Of a stretch of 5,822 nt of DNA, positions 1-5,822 are shown piece after piece (position 1 is the first letter of the stretch; each line of letters opens with the position of its first letter). The DNA is from Gemmatimonadota bacterium (GTDB lineage: Bacteria > Gemmatimonadota > Gemmatimonadetes > Gemmatimonadales > GWC2-71-9), in NCBI GenBank assembly GCA_029859185.1, contig JAOUDR010000208.1, positions 1 through 5,822 on the forward strand. The letters are read 5' to 3'. The translations under genes were made by a program, and so were the position numbers. The notes under the pieces were generated by a model. The model saw only the letters and a list, made by a program, of their open reading frames with translations, made no database searches and was not told the origin of the DNA.

Positions 1-3000
1 CCGTGCACCCTGCCAACCCGAACACGTGGTACGTGGCAGTTGGCTCCGGCGGTTTGTGGAAGACGGCGAACGCCGGGGTGACCTGGACGCCGATCTTCGA
101 GGAACAAGCGTCCTACTCGATCGGCGACGTCGCACTCGACCCGAGCAGTCCCGAGGTCGTCTGGGTGGGCACCGGGGAGAACGTGAGCGGGCGGCACGTG
201 GGATGGGGTGACGGTGTCCATCGCAGTCGGGACGGCGGTACCACGTGGCAACGCATGGGTCTCGCCGCGTCCCAGCACATCGGCAAGATCCTCATCGATC
301 CTCGTGACGGGAACGTCGTGTTCGTCGCGGCCGAGGGCCCACTGTGGGCGGCGGGCGGCGAGCGCGGCCTCTACAAGACGAGTGACGGCGGCGCGACGTG
401 GACCGCGGTGCTCACGGTTGGCGAGCACACGGGCGTCACCGACGTCGAGTTCGATCCCTCGAATCCGGACGTGATGTACGCGGCTGCCTACCAGCGGCGC
501 CGCCACATCTGGTCGCTGCTGGGTGGCGGTCCCGAGTCCGGCATCTACAAGTCCACCGACGGTGGCGACACGTGGCGCCGCATTGCGACCGGCCTTCCGA
601 AGGGCGACATGGGGAAGATCGGTCTCGCGGTGACGCCGGCCGACCCGTCACTCGTGTATGCAACCATCGAGGCGAACGAAGAGGAGCGCGGATTCTACCG
701 GTCACGCGACCGGGGCGAGAGCTGGGAGCGGCGCGACGACTACATCTCGGGCGGCACGGGCCCGCACTACTACCAGGAGATCGAGGCGTCACCGGACGAT
801 CCGGACCTCGTCTACCAGATGGATGTGTTCCTCCACGTCACACGGGACGGCGGTGCCTCGTTCGACTACCTCGAGACCGGCTGGGCCAAGCACAGCGACA
901 ACCACGCGTTCTGGATCGATCCGAACGACGGCCTGCACCTGCTCGTGGGGACGGATGCCGGTCTGTATGAATCATTCGACGAGGGCAAGACCTGGCGCCA
1001 CTTCCCCAACCTGCCCGTGTCGCAGTTCTACAAGCTGGCGCTCGACAACACGACACCCTTTTACAACGTGCTCGGTGGGGCACAGGACCTGGGGACGCTG
1101 TTCGGCCCGTCCCGCACCACGAACGTGGAAGGCGTGCGGAACCAGGACTGGTACGTCCCGCTGGGTGCCGACGGCTACGGTGTGGCGTTCGATCCCGACG
1201 ACCCGAACATCATGTATATGGAGACCCAGGTCGGGAACGTCTGGCGTGTAGATCGCCGCAGCAACGAGCTGATCGACATCCAGCCGCAGCCGGCTCCGGG
1301 CGACCCGCCCGAGCGGTGGAACTGGGATACGCCCATCCTGGTCAGCCCGCACGCGGCCAACCGGATCTACGTCGGATCGCAGCGCGTCTGGCGGAGCGAC
1401 GACCGCGGAAACTCGTGGACACCCATCAGCGGTGATCTCACGACGAACCGCAACCGGTACGAGCTGGAGCTGATGGGACGCGTGTGGAGTGTGGACGCGC
1501 TCTATGACAACGGGGCGATGTCCCAGTACGCCACGCTCACGGCCATCACCGAGTCGCCCGTGGCGGAGGGGGTGCTGTTCACGGGCTCGGACGACGGCAT
1601 GATCCAGGTGACCGAGGACGGCGGGCAGACCTGGCGCGTGACCCGCGCGCTCCCGGGCGTGCCGCCCCTCTCGTTCATCAACGACCTCGAAGCGTCGCAG
1701 CACGACGCGAACGTCGTGTTCGCCGTCGCCGACAATCACAAGGCCGGCGACTTCAGCCCCTACGTGTTCGTGAGCGGCGACCGCGGCCGCAGCTGGCGGT
1801 CCATCGCCGGTGATCTCCCGGCGGGCACGATCGCCTGGGCCATCCAGCAGGACCACGTGAACCAGGACCTGCTGTTCCTCGGCACGGAGTTCGGGCTCTA
1901 CACCACGCTCAACGGCGGCCTCAACTGGCACAAACTCGCCGGGGCGCCGACGATCCCGTTCCGCGACGTCAAGATCCACCGGCGCGACAACGATGTCGTA
2001 GGTGCCACGTTCGGCCGCGGGTTCTACGTGCTGGACGACTACACGCCCCTGCGAGTGATGGCTCGCGCTGTCACCGACGGCAGCACGCTGTTCCCCGTGC
2101 GCGACGCGTGGTGGTACGTGCCCAACGAGCCGATGCAGGCCAAGGGGATGCCGACCCTGGGCAGCGATTCCTACCGTGCGCCCAACCCGCCATTCGGCGC
2201 CGTGTTCACGTACTACCTCGACACGATCCCACCCACCCAGCGTGACACGCGACGCGCCGCGGAGCGGGCGCTGCGCGAACGTGGCGAGGACGCACCCTTC
2301 CCCGGCTGGGAGCGGCTCCGGCAGGAAGCGGTCGAGAGTGGACCGAAGGTCCTGCTGCTGGTGCGCGACGCGGCTGGTGAGCCCGTCCGGTGGGTCGGGG
2401 GAGCGACCAAGAGTGGCCTCCACCGCGTAAGCTGGGACTTGCGCCGCCCCGCGCCGGATCCGGTGAGCTTCGCGACCCCGGACTTCACGCCGCCGTGGGC
2501 CGGCGCCCCGCAGGGCCCGCTGGTGGCACCGGGCACGTACAGCGTCGAGTTGATGCTGGTGACGAGCACCGGCGTCGAGTCCGTGGGAGATCGACAGACC
2601 TTCGCAGTGAACCCGGTTCCCACCGCGCCCCCCGGTACCGACTTCATGCAGGTCGCGGCCTTCCAGCAGGAGACGCGCGAACTCGGACGGCGCGTGGCCA
2701 TCGCCGATCAGGAGTTGGACCGCGCGGCCGAGCGGCTCCGGTACATGCGCGCGGCACTGCTCGAGGCGCCGCGGGCACCGGTCACGTTGTTCACCCGGGT
2801 GGACTCGCTGCGTGCCCGGGCGACCGCCCTGCAGACCAGGCTCACCGGCGACCGCGTCCGTGGACGTCTCAACGAGCCCGCGGTTCCCTCGATCTCTGGG
2901 CGGGTCGGGCGGGTGGCGAACGGCCACTGGAACACGCGGCAAACACCGACCGCGACGCAGCGGCGGAACATCGAGATCGCACACGCTGATTTCGACGGCA

Positions 3001-3092
3001 TCCTGGAGGAGCTGGCAGCCCTCGAAGCCGAGTTGACGCGGCTCGACGCGGACCTGGAGGCGGCGGGGGCGCCGGGGAGGAGCGGCGGCTAG
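1..3092 (+). CDS. Asp-box (BNR) repeat beta-propeller protein, VPS10/sortilin-like 'glycosyl hydrolase' family (5' partial)
   Basis: The frame is open from the window edge to a TAG at 3090-3092, giving at least 1,029 residues. The GTG at position 3 is probably an internal valine: the text starts mid-motif (HPANPNTWYVAVGSGGLWK), and family members normally have a signal peptide and about 50-70 more residues upstream. Eleven Asp-boxes of the pattern S/T-x-D/N-x-G-x-S/T/N-W/F are visible, beginning near residues 21, 75, 126, 184, 234, 280, 324, 465, 537, 591 and 635. They mark beta-hairpins of one or two large propellers. Residues about 780-870 look like an Ig/FlgD-like beta-domain (VLLLVRDAAGEPVR, later APGTYSVEL). 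Residues about 880-1025 are Arg/Glu/Leu-rich and probably helical or coiled coil. The role is unknown; the family is usually exported or periplasmic, and the 'glycosyl hydrolase' label rests on fold similarity. No sialidase catalytic set was identified. Family assignment is firm; enzymatic activity is not. Confidence 0.9.
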   Translation, partial: VHPANPNTWYVAVGSGGLWKTANAGVTWTPIFEEQASYSIGDVALDPSSPEVVWVGTGENVSGRHVGWGDGVHRSRDGGTTWQRMGLAASQHIGKILIDPRDGNVVFVAAEGPLWAAGGERGLYKTSDGGATWTAVLTVGEHTGVTDVEFDPSNPDVMYAAAYQRRRHIWSLLGGGPESGIYKSTDGGDTWRRIATGLPKGDMGKIGLAVTPADPSLVYATIEANEEERGFYRSRDRGESWERRDDYISGGTGPHYYQEIEASPDDPDLVYQMDVFLHVTRDGGASFDYLETGWAKHSDNHAFWIDPNDGLHLLVGTDAGLYESFDEGKTWRHFPNLPVSQFYKLALDNTTPFYNVLGGAQDLGTLFGPSRTTNVEGVRNQDWYVPLGADGYGVAFDPDDPNIMYMETQVGNVWRVDRRSNELIDIQPQPAPGDPPERWNWDTPILVSPHAANRIYVGSQRVWRSDDRGNSWTPISGDLTTNRNRYELELMGRVWSVDALYDNGAMSQYATLTAITESPVAEGVLFTGSDDGMIQVTEDGGQTWRVTRALPGVPPLSFINDLEASQHDANVVFAVADNHKAGDFSPYVFVSGDRGRSWRSIAGDLPAGTIAWAIQQDHVNQDLLFLGTEFGLYTTLNGGLNWHKLAGAPTIPFRDVKIHRRDNDVVGATFGRGFYVLDDYTPLRVMARAVTDGSTLFPVRDAWWYVPNEPMQAKGMPTLGSDSYRAPNPPFGAVFTYYLDTIPPTQRDTRRAAERALRERGEDAPFPGWERLRQEAVESGPKVLLLVRDAAGEPVRWVGGATKSGLHRVSWDLRRPAPDPVSFATPDFTPPWAGAPQGPLVAPGTYSVELMLVTSTGVESVGDRQTFAVNPVPTAPPGTDFMQVAAFQQETRELGRRVAIADQELDRAAERLRYMRAALLEAPRAPVTLFTRVDSLRARATALQTRLTGDRVRGRLNEPAVPSISGRVGRVANGHWNTRQTPTATQRRNIEIAHADFDGILEELAALEAELTRLDADLEAAGAPGRSGG

Positions 3093-3126
3093 GCGATCAG
3101 GCGGTCAGGCAGTCAAGGCGGGTCAA
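3093..3126. repeat. Degenerate 8-bp tandem repeat, consensus GCGRTCAR
   Basis: Directly after the stop codon of the propeller gene come three 8-bp units: gcgatcag (3093-3100), gcggtcag (3101-3108) and gcagtcaa (3109-3116). A longer related unit, ggcgggtcaa (3117-3126), follows. It is non-coding in any supported gene. No terminator-like hairpin with a T-tract is seen here. The rest of the spacer to 3240 shows no clear gene or promoter. Confidence 0.6.
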
Positions 3127-3240
3127 CGCGACCCGAAGGGACATGCCGGCGGTGGAATGGTGACGAGGTTTCGAGATCACCTCTCCACCTTCACCGGTGT
3201 GCCCTTGCCATCCCCCTCACGCCGAGCCGACCTTATGGGC

Positions 3241-3779
3241 ATGGCCGTCACGTACTACACCGCGGACTTGGTGCGCGCGCTGCCGGACGATGGGCAGCGC
3301 TACGAGGTGGTGCACGGGGAGTTGCTCGTGACCCCCGCGCCGCGTGCCTGGCACCAAGGAATCGGCAAGCGTCTGCTGGTCAAGCTCGACGCCTATCTCT
3401 CACGTCACTGGTTGGGCACGTCCTCGCCTCGCCGGCAGACATCTCATGGACCGACGACACGCTCGTGCAGCCGGACGTCTTCGTCGTCGACCTCGCCGAG
3501 GCCCGGACGCTGGATTGGGCCCGGATGAGAACGCTGCTCCTGGCTATCGAAGTGTTGAGCCCGTCAACCGCGCGCTCGGATCGGTTCACGAAGCGGCGGC
3601 TCTACCAGGAAGTTGGCGTCTCTACCTATTGGATCGTGGACCCGGAGCGGCGGTGCGTCGAGGTGTGGACGCCCGACGCGACGTTCCCGGCCATCGAGTG
3701 GGAAACGGTGCGTTGGCAGCCTGCTGGGGCTGCGGGACCGTTCTCGCTGTCGCGCACGGAGTTGTTCCAACCGATCTGA
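3241..3779 (+). pseudogene. Uma2-family (DUF820) PD-(D/E)XK endonuclease-like gene, split by a -1 frameshift
   Basis: The first part is read from ATG 3241 (MAVTYYTADLVRALPDDG) to about 3414. The second part continues in another frame from about 3414 to TGA 3777-3779. Adding one G to the GGG run at 3414-3416 joins them through WLGHVLASPADISW into a 179-residue protein, the usual Uma2 length. Restored landmarks are YEVVHGELLVTP (21-32), QPDV with Asp79, IEVLSPST with Glu104, Lys118 in DRFTKRRLY, and TYWIVDPE (129-136). Asp79, Glu104 and Lys118 fit the PD-(D/E)XK nuclease core, so the catalytic residues are intact and only the frame is broken. ATG 3241 is preferred over ATG 3235 and the far upstream GTG/ATG codons because homology begins there; no convincing ribosome binding site precedes any of them. 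Uma2 genes are commonly solitary, multicopy and of unclear role. The break may be a real mutation, an assembly error in a G-run, or, less likely, programmed frameshifting. Confidence 0.85.
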
Positions 3780-3783
3780 AGGA

Positions 3784-3807
3784 CGGCAGCACGCGAGAAT
3801 GCTGCCG
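3784..3807 (+). terminator. Hairpin just after the Uma2 stop (possible terminator without U-tract)
   Basis: The arms cggcagc (3784-3790) and gctgccg (3801-3807) pair perfectly over 7 bp around a 10-nt loop, 4 nt after the Uma2 TGA. No T-run follows, so intrinsic termination is uncertain. The right arm can instead pair downstream: ctgccg (3802-3807) with cggcag (3818-3823). The two hairpins are therefore mutually exclusive. Confidence 0.4.
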
Positions 3808-3824
3808 GCTGCTCGCGCGGCAGT

Positions 3825-3934
3825 CCCGCACTGAAGTGCGGGCTCGGCCAAGCAACCAGACCCTGAAGGGTGAAACCGGCCGCGGCGTCCTTCAGGACGC
3901 AGTTGCTCGGCCGAGCCCGGGCTCTCAGCCCGGG
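3825..3934. repeat. Composite palindromic element (REP/BIME-like), three-helix junction
   Basis: Helix A is cccgcac/gtgcggg around a TGAA loop (3825-3842). The long helix P starts at the next base: 3843-3856 pairs with 3902-3915 over 14 bp with a single A-C mismatch. Helix C follows without a gap: cccgggct/agcccggg (3916-3923, 3927-3934) around a 3-nt loop. Inside P sit two more hairpins: accc-TGAA-gggt (3860-3871) and gcgtcc-TTCA-ggacgc (3885-3900). TTCA is the reverse complement of TGAA, and the helix C loop region reads tctca. The left half (hairpin, ctcggcc linker, hairpin) is therefore mirrored by the right half on the other strand. Such paired inverted hairpin modules between convergent genes resemble BIMEs made of REP sequences, which are often spread by REP-associated tyrosine transposases. 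An RNA role, or simple bidirectional termination, is an alternative. The pairing is seen directly; the element class is inferred. Confidence 0.65.
3916..3934 (-). terminator. Perfect GC hairpin downstream of hyuB (possible terminator, no U-tract)
   Basis: The 8-bp perfect stem cccgggct/agcccggg with a 3-nt loop lies 17 bp past the hyuB stop on the minus strand. There is no T-run on either strand, so it may stop or pause transcription, or protect the mRNA 3' end, rather than act as a classical intrinsic terminator. It is also the outer right helix of the composite palindromic element. Confidence 0.35.
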
Positions 3935-3951
3935 ACGCACCCTCCACCCGG

Positions 3952-5472
3952 TCACGCCTCGCCCCAACCACCTCCACCCGGCGTCTCGATCCTGAGGACA
4001 TCACCGATCTGCAGCACGCGCATGATGCGACCGCTAAGTGTCTCTCCGTTCACGGCATTGCGCCCGGGCGCCCCGTCCGCGCCGCCATGCGTCCCGCGCG
4101 GCGCATGCCGCCGCCGCTCGCTGATCACGCTCGCGTCGGTCGGCACCAACGCCTCGTACTCGCGCACGACTCCGTCACCCCCTCGGTACCGCCCTGTCCC
4201 ACCCGATCCATGCCGCAGCGCGTACGTGCGAATCCGCATGGGGTGGTCCAGCTCGAACGCCTCGATGGGGGTGTTCCGCGTGTTCGACATGCCGACGTGC
4301 ACACCCGACGGCCCATCCCCGCGCGCGGCCGCGCCCTGGCCGCCCCCCAGCGTCTCGTAGTACGTCCAGCCGTCGCCGCCGAACACGATGTTGTTCATCG
4401 TGCCCTGCCCCTGCGCCGGCACGGCCGCGTCTTCCAGCGCTCGGAACAACAGATCGGTGATGCGCTGCGAGGTCTCGACGTTCCCCGCCGCGACGGCCGA
4501 CGGCCAGACGGCGTTCACGAGACAGCCTGGCGGGGCAAGCACCGTGATCACCCGTTGGACGCCGCCGTTGGTCGGCACGTCGTCCGCGGCGAGGCATCGC
4601 ACCACGAACAACGCCGCCGAATGGGTAACCGAGATCGGGCAGTTGACGTTGCCGCGCGCGGCTCCGGCCGTCCCCGCGAAATCGCACGTCAGTCGCCCGC
4701 CCTTGGCGGTGACCCTGACCCGGAGCTCGACGTCAGCATCATCCACGCCATCGCCTTCCATCCAGTCGCGCGCCTCGTACACTCCGTCCGGCACGGCGTT
4801 GGCCAGCGCTGCGACGGTCCGCCGCTCGGCATAGTCGAGTAGATCACGCCCCGCCGCCACCACGAACGCGTGCCCGCGCTCCGCCACGAGCGCACGGTAC
4901 CGGTCGGCCCCACGCTCGCACGCCGCGAGCTGCGCGGCGAGATCCCCACGGCGCATCTCCGGTGTGCGCACGTTCGCCAAGACGAAACGCTCCACCGTCT
5001 GATCGACGGCGCCGTTGCGCGCCCAGCGCGTCGGTGGAAGGATGATCCCTTCCTCGAAGATCGTACGGGAATCCGGCGGCATGCTGCCGGGACGCGAGCC
5101 ACCCACATCCGAGTGATGGGCCCGCACGACCGTGTAGCCGCCGACCACCCCGCCCACGGCGATGGCGTGTACGAGCGTGATGTCGGGCAGGTGGGTGCCA
5201 CCCGTGTATGGGTCGTTCAAGATGAAGGTGTCACCCGGATGCGGCGCCAGCGCACGCACCGCCGCGACCGCCTCGGGCATGGCACCCAAATGCACGGGAA
5301 TGTGCGCGGCTTGTGCGACCATCACCCCGTCGGCGTCGAACAGCGCCGCCGACGAATCACGGCGCTCCCGAATGTTCGGCGAGAAGGCACTCGCGACCAG
5401 CACCGCGCCCATCTCCTCCGCGATCCCCGCGAAGGCGTGCGCCATGACCTCGAGGTCAATGGGGTCTAGCAC
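3952..5472 (-). CDS. hyuB: Hydantoinase B / oxoprolinase family subunit (HyuB)
   Basis: This is a 506-residue protein, complete and of normal family length. With HyuA it should form a cytoplasmic ATP-dependent hydrolase that opens hydantoin- or 5-oxoproline-type rings: HyuA activates the substrate with ATP and HyuB completes the hydrolysis. Family signatures run in order: SPNIRERRDSSAALFDADG (31-49), HIPVHLGAMP (57-66), LNDPYTGGTHLPDITL (85-100), RAHHSDVGGSRPGSMP (117-132), EEGIILPP (140-147), DFAGTAGAARGNVNCP (264-279), NVETSQRITDLLFRAL (331-346), GQGTMNN (355-361), YYETLGGGQGA (371-381), NTRNTPIEAFELDHPMRIR (397-415) and a glycine-rich C-terminus. His119, His120 and Asp122 fall in the conserved HHSDVGG segment, a probable metal site. 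The GTG start at 5472 is chosen because homology begins with VLDPIDLEVMAHAFAGI; the frame stays open upstream to 5739 only as an overlap with hyuA. No good Shine-Dalgarno sequence precedes it, which suggests coupling to hyuA translation or weak initiation. The substrate is unassigned; acetone or acetophenone carboxylase subunits are relatives. Confidence 0.93.
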   Translation of the reverse strand: MLDPIDLEVMAHAFAGIAEEMGAVLVASAFSPNIRERRDSSAALFDADGVMVAQAAHIPVHLGAMPEAVAAVRALAPHPGDTFILNDPYTGGTHLPDITLVHAIAVGGVVGGYTVVRAHHSDVGGSRPGSMPPDSRTIFEEGIILPPTRWARNGAVDQTVERFVLANVRTPEMRRGDLAAQLAACERGADRYRALVAERGHAFVVAAGRDLLDYAERRTVAALANAVPDGVYEARDWMEGDGVDDADVELRVRVTAKGGRLTCDFAGTAGAARGNVNCPISVTHSAALFVVRCLAADDVPTNGGVQRVITVLAPPGCLVNAVWPSAVAAGNVETSQRITDLLFRALEDAAVPAQGQGTMNNIVFGGDGWTYYETLGGGQGAAARGDGPSGVHVGMSNTRNTPIEAFELDHPMRIRTYALRHGSGGTGRYRGGDGVVREYEALVPTDASVISERRRHAPRGTHGGADGAPGRNAVNGETLSGRIMRVLQIGDVLRIETPGGGGWGEA

Positions 5473-5485
5473 GCTGGCCGTTGGC

Positions 5486-5541
5486 GCCGTTTGCCGATGG
5501 CCGATAGCCGATGGCCGTCTGCCGTGGGCCGTGGACCGCAG
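5486..5541. repeat. 7-bp tandem repeat in the hyuA-hyuB gap (plus-strand unit GCCGNNN)
   Basis: On the plus strand GCCG recurs exactly every 7 bp at 5486, 5493, 5500, 5507, 5514, 5521 and 5528, with a variant ACCG at 5535. The variable triplets are ttt, atg, ata, atg, tct, tgg, tgg and cag. A further GCCG at 5477 is 2 bp out of phase. The array fills most of the 73-bp gap between the hyuA stop and the hyuB start, and so lies in the presumed operon mRNA leader of hyuB. Confidence 0.75.
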
Positions 5542-5545
5542 TGCG

Positions 5546-5822
5546 TCATCGCTGCTCCACGATGATGGCGCCGGATTCGTGTACCGCTCCCGTCCACCCT
5601 GCCTCGATGCGTACCGTCGCATCTTCGAGTGGGACGGTGACCGGCCCATCAAACCGCGTCCCCGGCTCCAGACCACCTGCACCACCAGATCTCTTTCCGC
5701 CGTTCCGCCGTTCCGCCGTTGCGCCGAGCGCTGTTCCAACGATCCGCACGTTCACCACCTCCACCGGCCGGGACGGATCCGCGTGCCCAAACCGCGTCCG
5801 GTGCGCCTCGTGGAAGGCCGCG
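5546..5822 (-). CDS. hyuA: Hydantoinase A / oxoprolinase family subunit (HyuA), C-terminal part only
   Basis: The frame enters from the right edge (first whole codon at 5821) and ends at TGA 5548-5546, giving 91 residues of a protein normally near 700. AAFHEAHRTRFGHADPSRP followed by VEVVNVRIVG is the characteristic end of the hydantoinase/oxoprolinase A domain. LEPGTRFDGPVTVPLEDATV and the following GWTGAVHESGAIIVEQR match the C-terminal beta-domain that usually reads GPAIVEE...TVVVPPGW. HyuA carries the ATP-binding, substrate-phosphorylating function, but that part lies outside the window. It sits 73 bp upstream of hyuB on the same strand, the standard hyuAB order. The stretch between VNVRIVG and LEPG is short and glycine/arginine-rich, and contains an 8-bp tandem repeat, unlike the longer linker with a YDR-type motif that I would expect. 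The frame is the same on both sides, so the gene looks intact here. Confidence 0.88.
   Translation of the reverse strand, partial: AAFHEAHRTRFGHADPSRPVEVVNVRIVGTALGATAERRNGGKRSGGAGGLEPGTRFDGPVTVPLEDATVRIEAGWTGAVHESGAIIVEQR
5695..5726. repeat. 8-bp tandem repeat inside hyuA coding sequence (4 units)
   Basis: Three identical units ttccgccg (5695-5702, 5703-5710, 5711-5718) are followed by ttgcgccg (5719-5726). On the minus strand this is CGGCGGAA repeated, encoding GATAERRNGGK of HyuA. Since 8 is not a multiple of 3, gain or loss of one unit would shift the hyuA frame, while three units are frame-neutral. Confidence 0.8.

Noticed and set aside
972..2984. A 670-codon open frame on the minus strand opposite the propeller gene
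   Set aside because: Its translation is Arg/His/Gly-rich without recognisable motifs. The plus strand has eleven Asp-boxes in frame, so this is an antisense shadow of a GC-rich gene.
3151..3189. Imperfect hairpin (ggtgga/tccacc with inner gaggt/acctc) upstream of Uma2, possible terminator or operator
   Set aside because: The stems are short and interrupted by an 8-nt one-sided bulge, with no T-tract. It is not distinguishable from chance.
3205..3237. Possible promoter for Uma2 (TTGCCA at 3205-3210 and a weak cttatg at 3232-3237)
   Set aside because: The spacing is about 21 bp and the -10 match is poor; it would also place the -10 over the start codon.
3825..3934. CRISPR array or tRNA-like fold
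   Set aside because: There are no regularly spaced identical direct repeats, and no tRNA arm pattern or anticodon loop; the pairing is a mirror-type palindrome.
3344..4360. A 338-codon plus-strand open frame spanning Uma2, the hairpin region and the end of hyuB
   Set aside because: It crosses the Uma2 frame, the palindromic element and antisense hyuB. It is Pro/Arg/Ser-rich with no domain signature.
4087..4842. A plus-strand open frame antisense to hyuB
   Set aside because: hyuB on the minus strand is fully supported by family motifs across this region; the antisense frame has none.
5473..5739. N-terminal extension of hyuB in the same frame
   Set aside because: The extension overlaps hyuA and the 7-bp repeat and does not look like HyuB. 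Family homology starts at the GTG at 5472.

Overview
The window is GC-rich (roughly two thirds G+C by eye) bacterial chromosomal DNA. It holds two large genes, one partial gene at the right edge and one small broken gene. The large secreted-type Asp-box (BNR) protein at the left belongs to a family I associate mainly with Gemmatimonadota, Acidobacteriota and related soil and marine bacteria. Together with the base composition and the short 7-8 bp tandem repeats at gene borders, this makes a Gemmatimonadota-like host my best guess. That is inference; no rRNA or marker gene is present to confirm it.

Layout. (1) 1-3092, plus strand: the C-terminal 1,029 or so residues of a multi-bladed beta-propeller protein of the VPS10/sortilin-like 'glycosyl hydrolase' group. 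Its N-terminus and signal peptide lie outside the window. (2) 3093-3240: a short spacer that opens with an 8-bp degenerate tandem repeat. (3) 3241-3779, plus strand: a Uma2-family (PD-(D/E)XK) endonuclease-like gene split by a one-base frameshift in a GGG run near 3414. (4) 3780-3951: a spacer between convergent genes, unusually dense in hairpins. Its core (3825-3934) folds on paper into a three-helix junction with mirror-image halves, like a composite REP/BIME-type palindromic element. (5) 3952-5472, minus strand: complete hyuB, the hydantoinase B/oxoprolinase subunit. (6) 5473-5545: the hyuA-hyuB gap, filled by a 7-bp tandem repeat. (7) 5546-5822, minus strand: the C-terminal 91 residues of hyuA, itself carrying four copies of an 8-bp repeat.

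Functionally, hyuA and hyuB form one leftward operon for an ATP-dependent amide- or imide-ring hydrolase (hydantoinase/5-oxoprolinase type). The substrate cannot be read from the sequence. The propeller protein and the Uma2 remnant are not obviously connected to it. No complete new defence or mobile system is visible. The most interesting material is the structured palindromic element between the convergent genes and the recurrence of short tandem repeats, one of them inside coding sequence.
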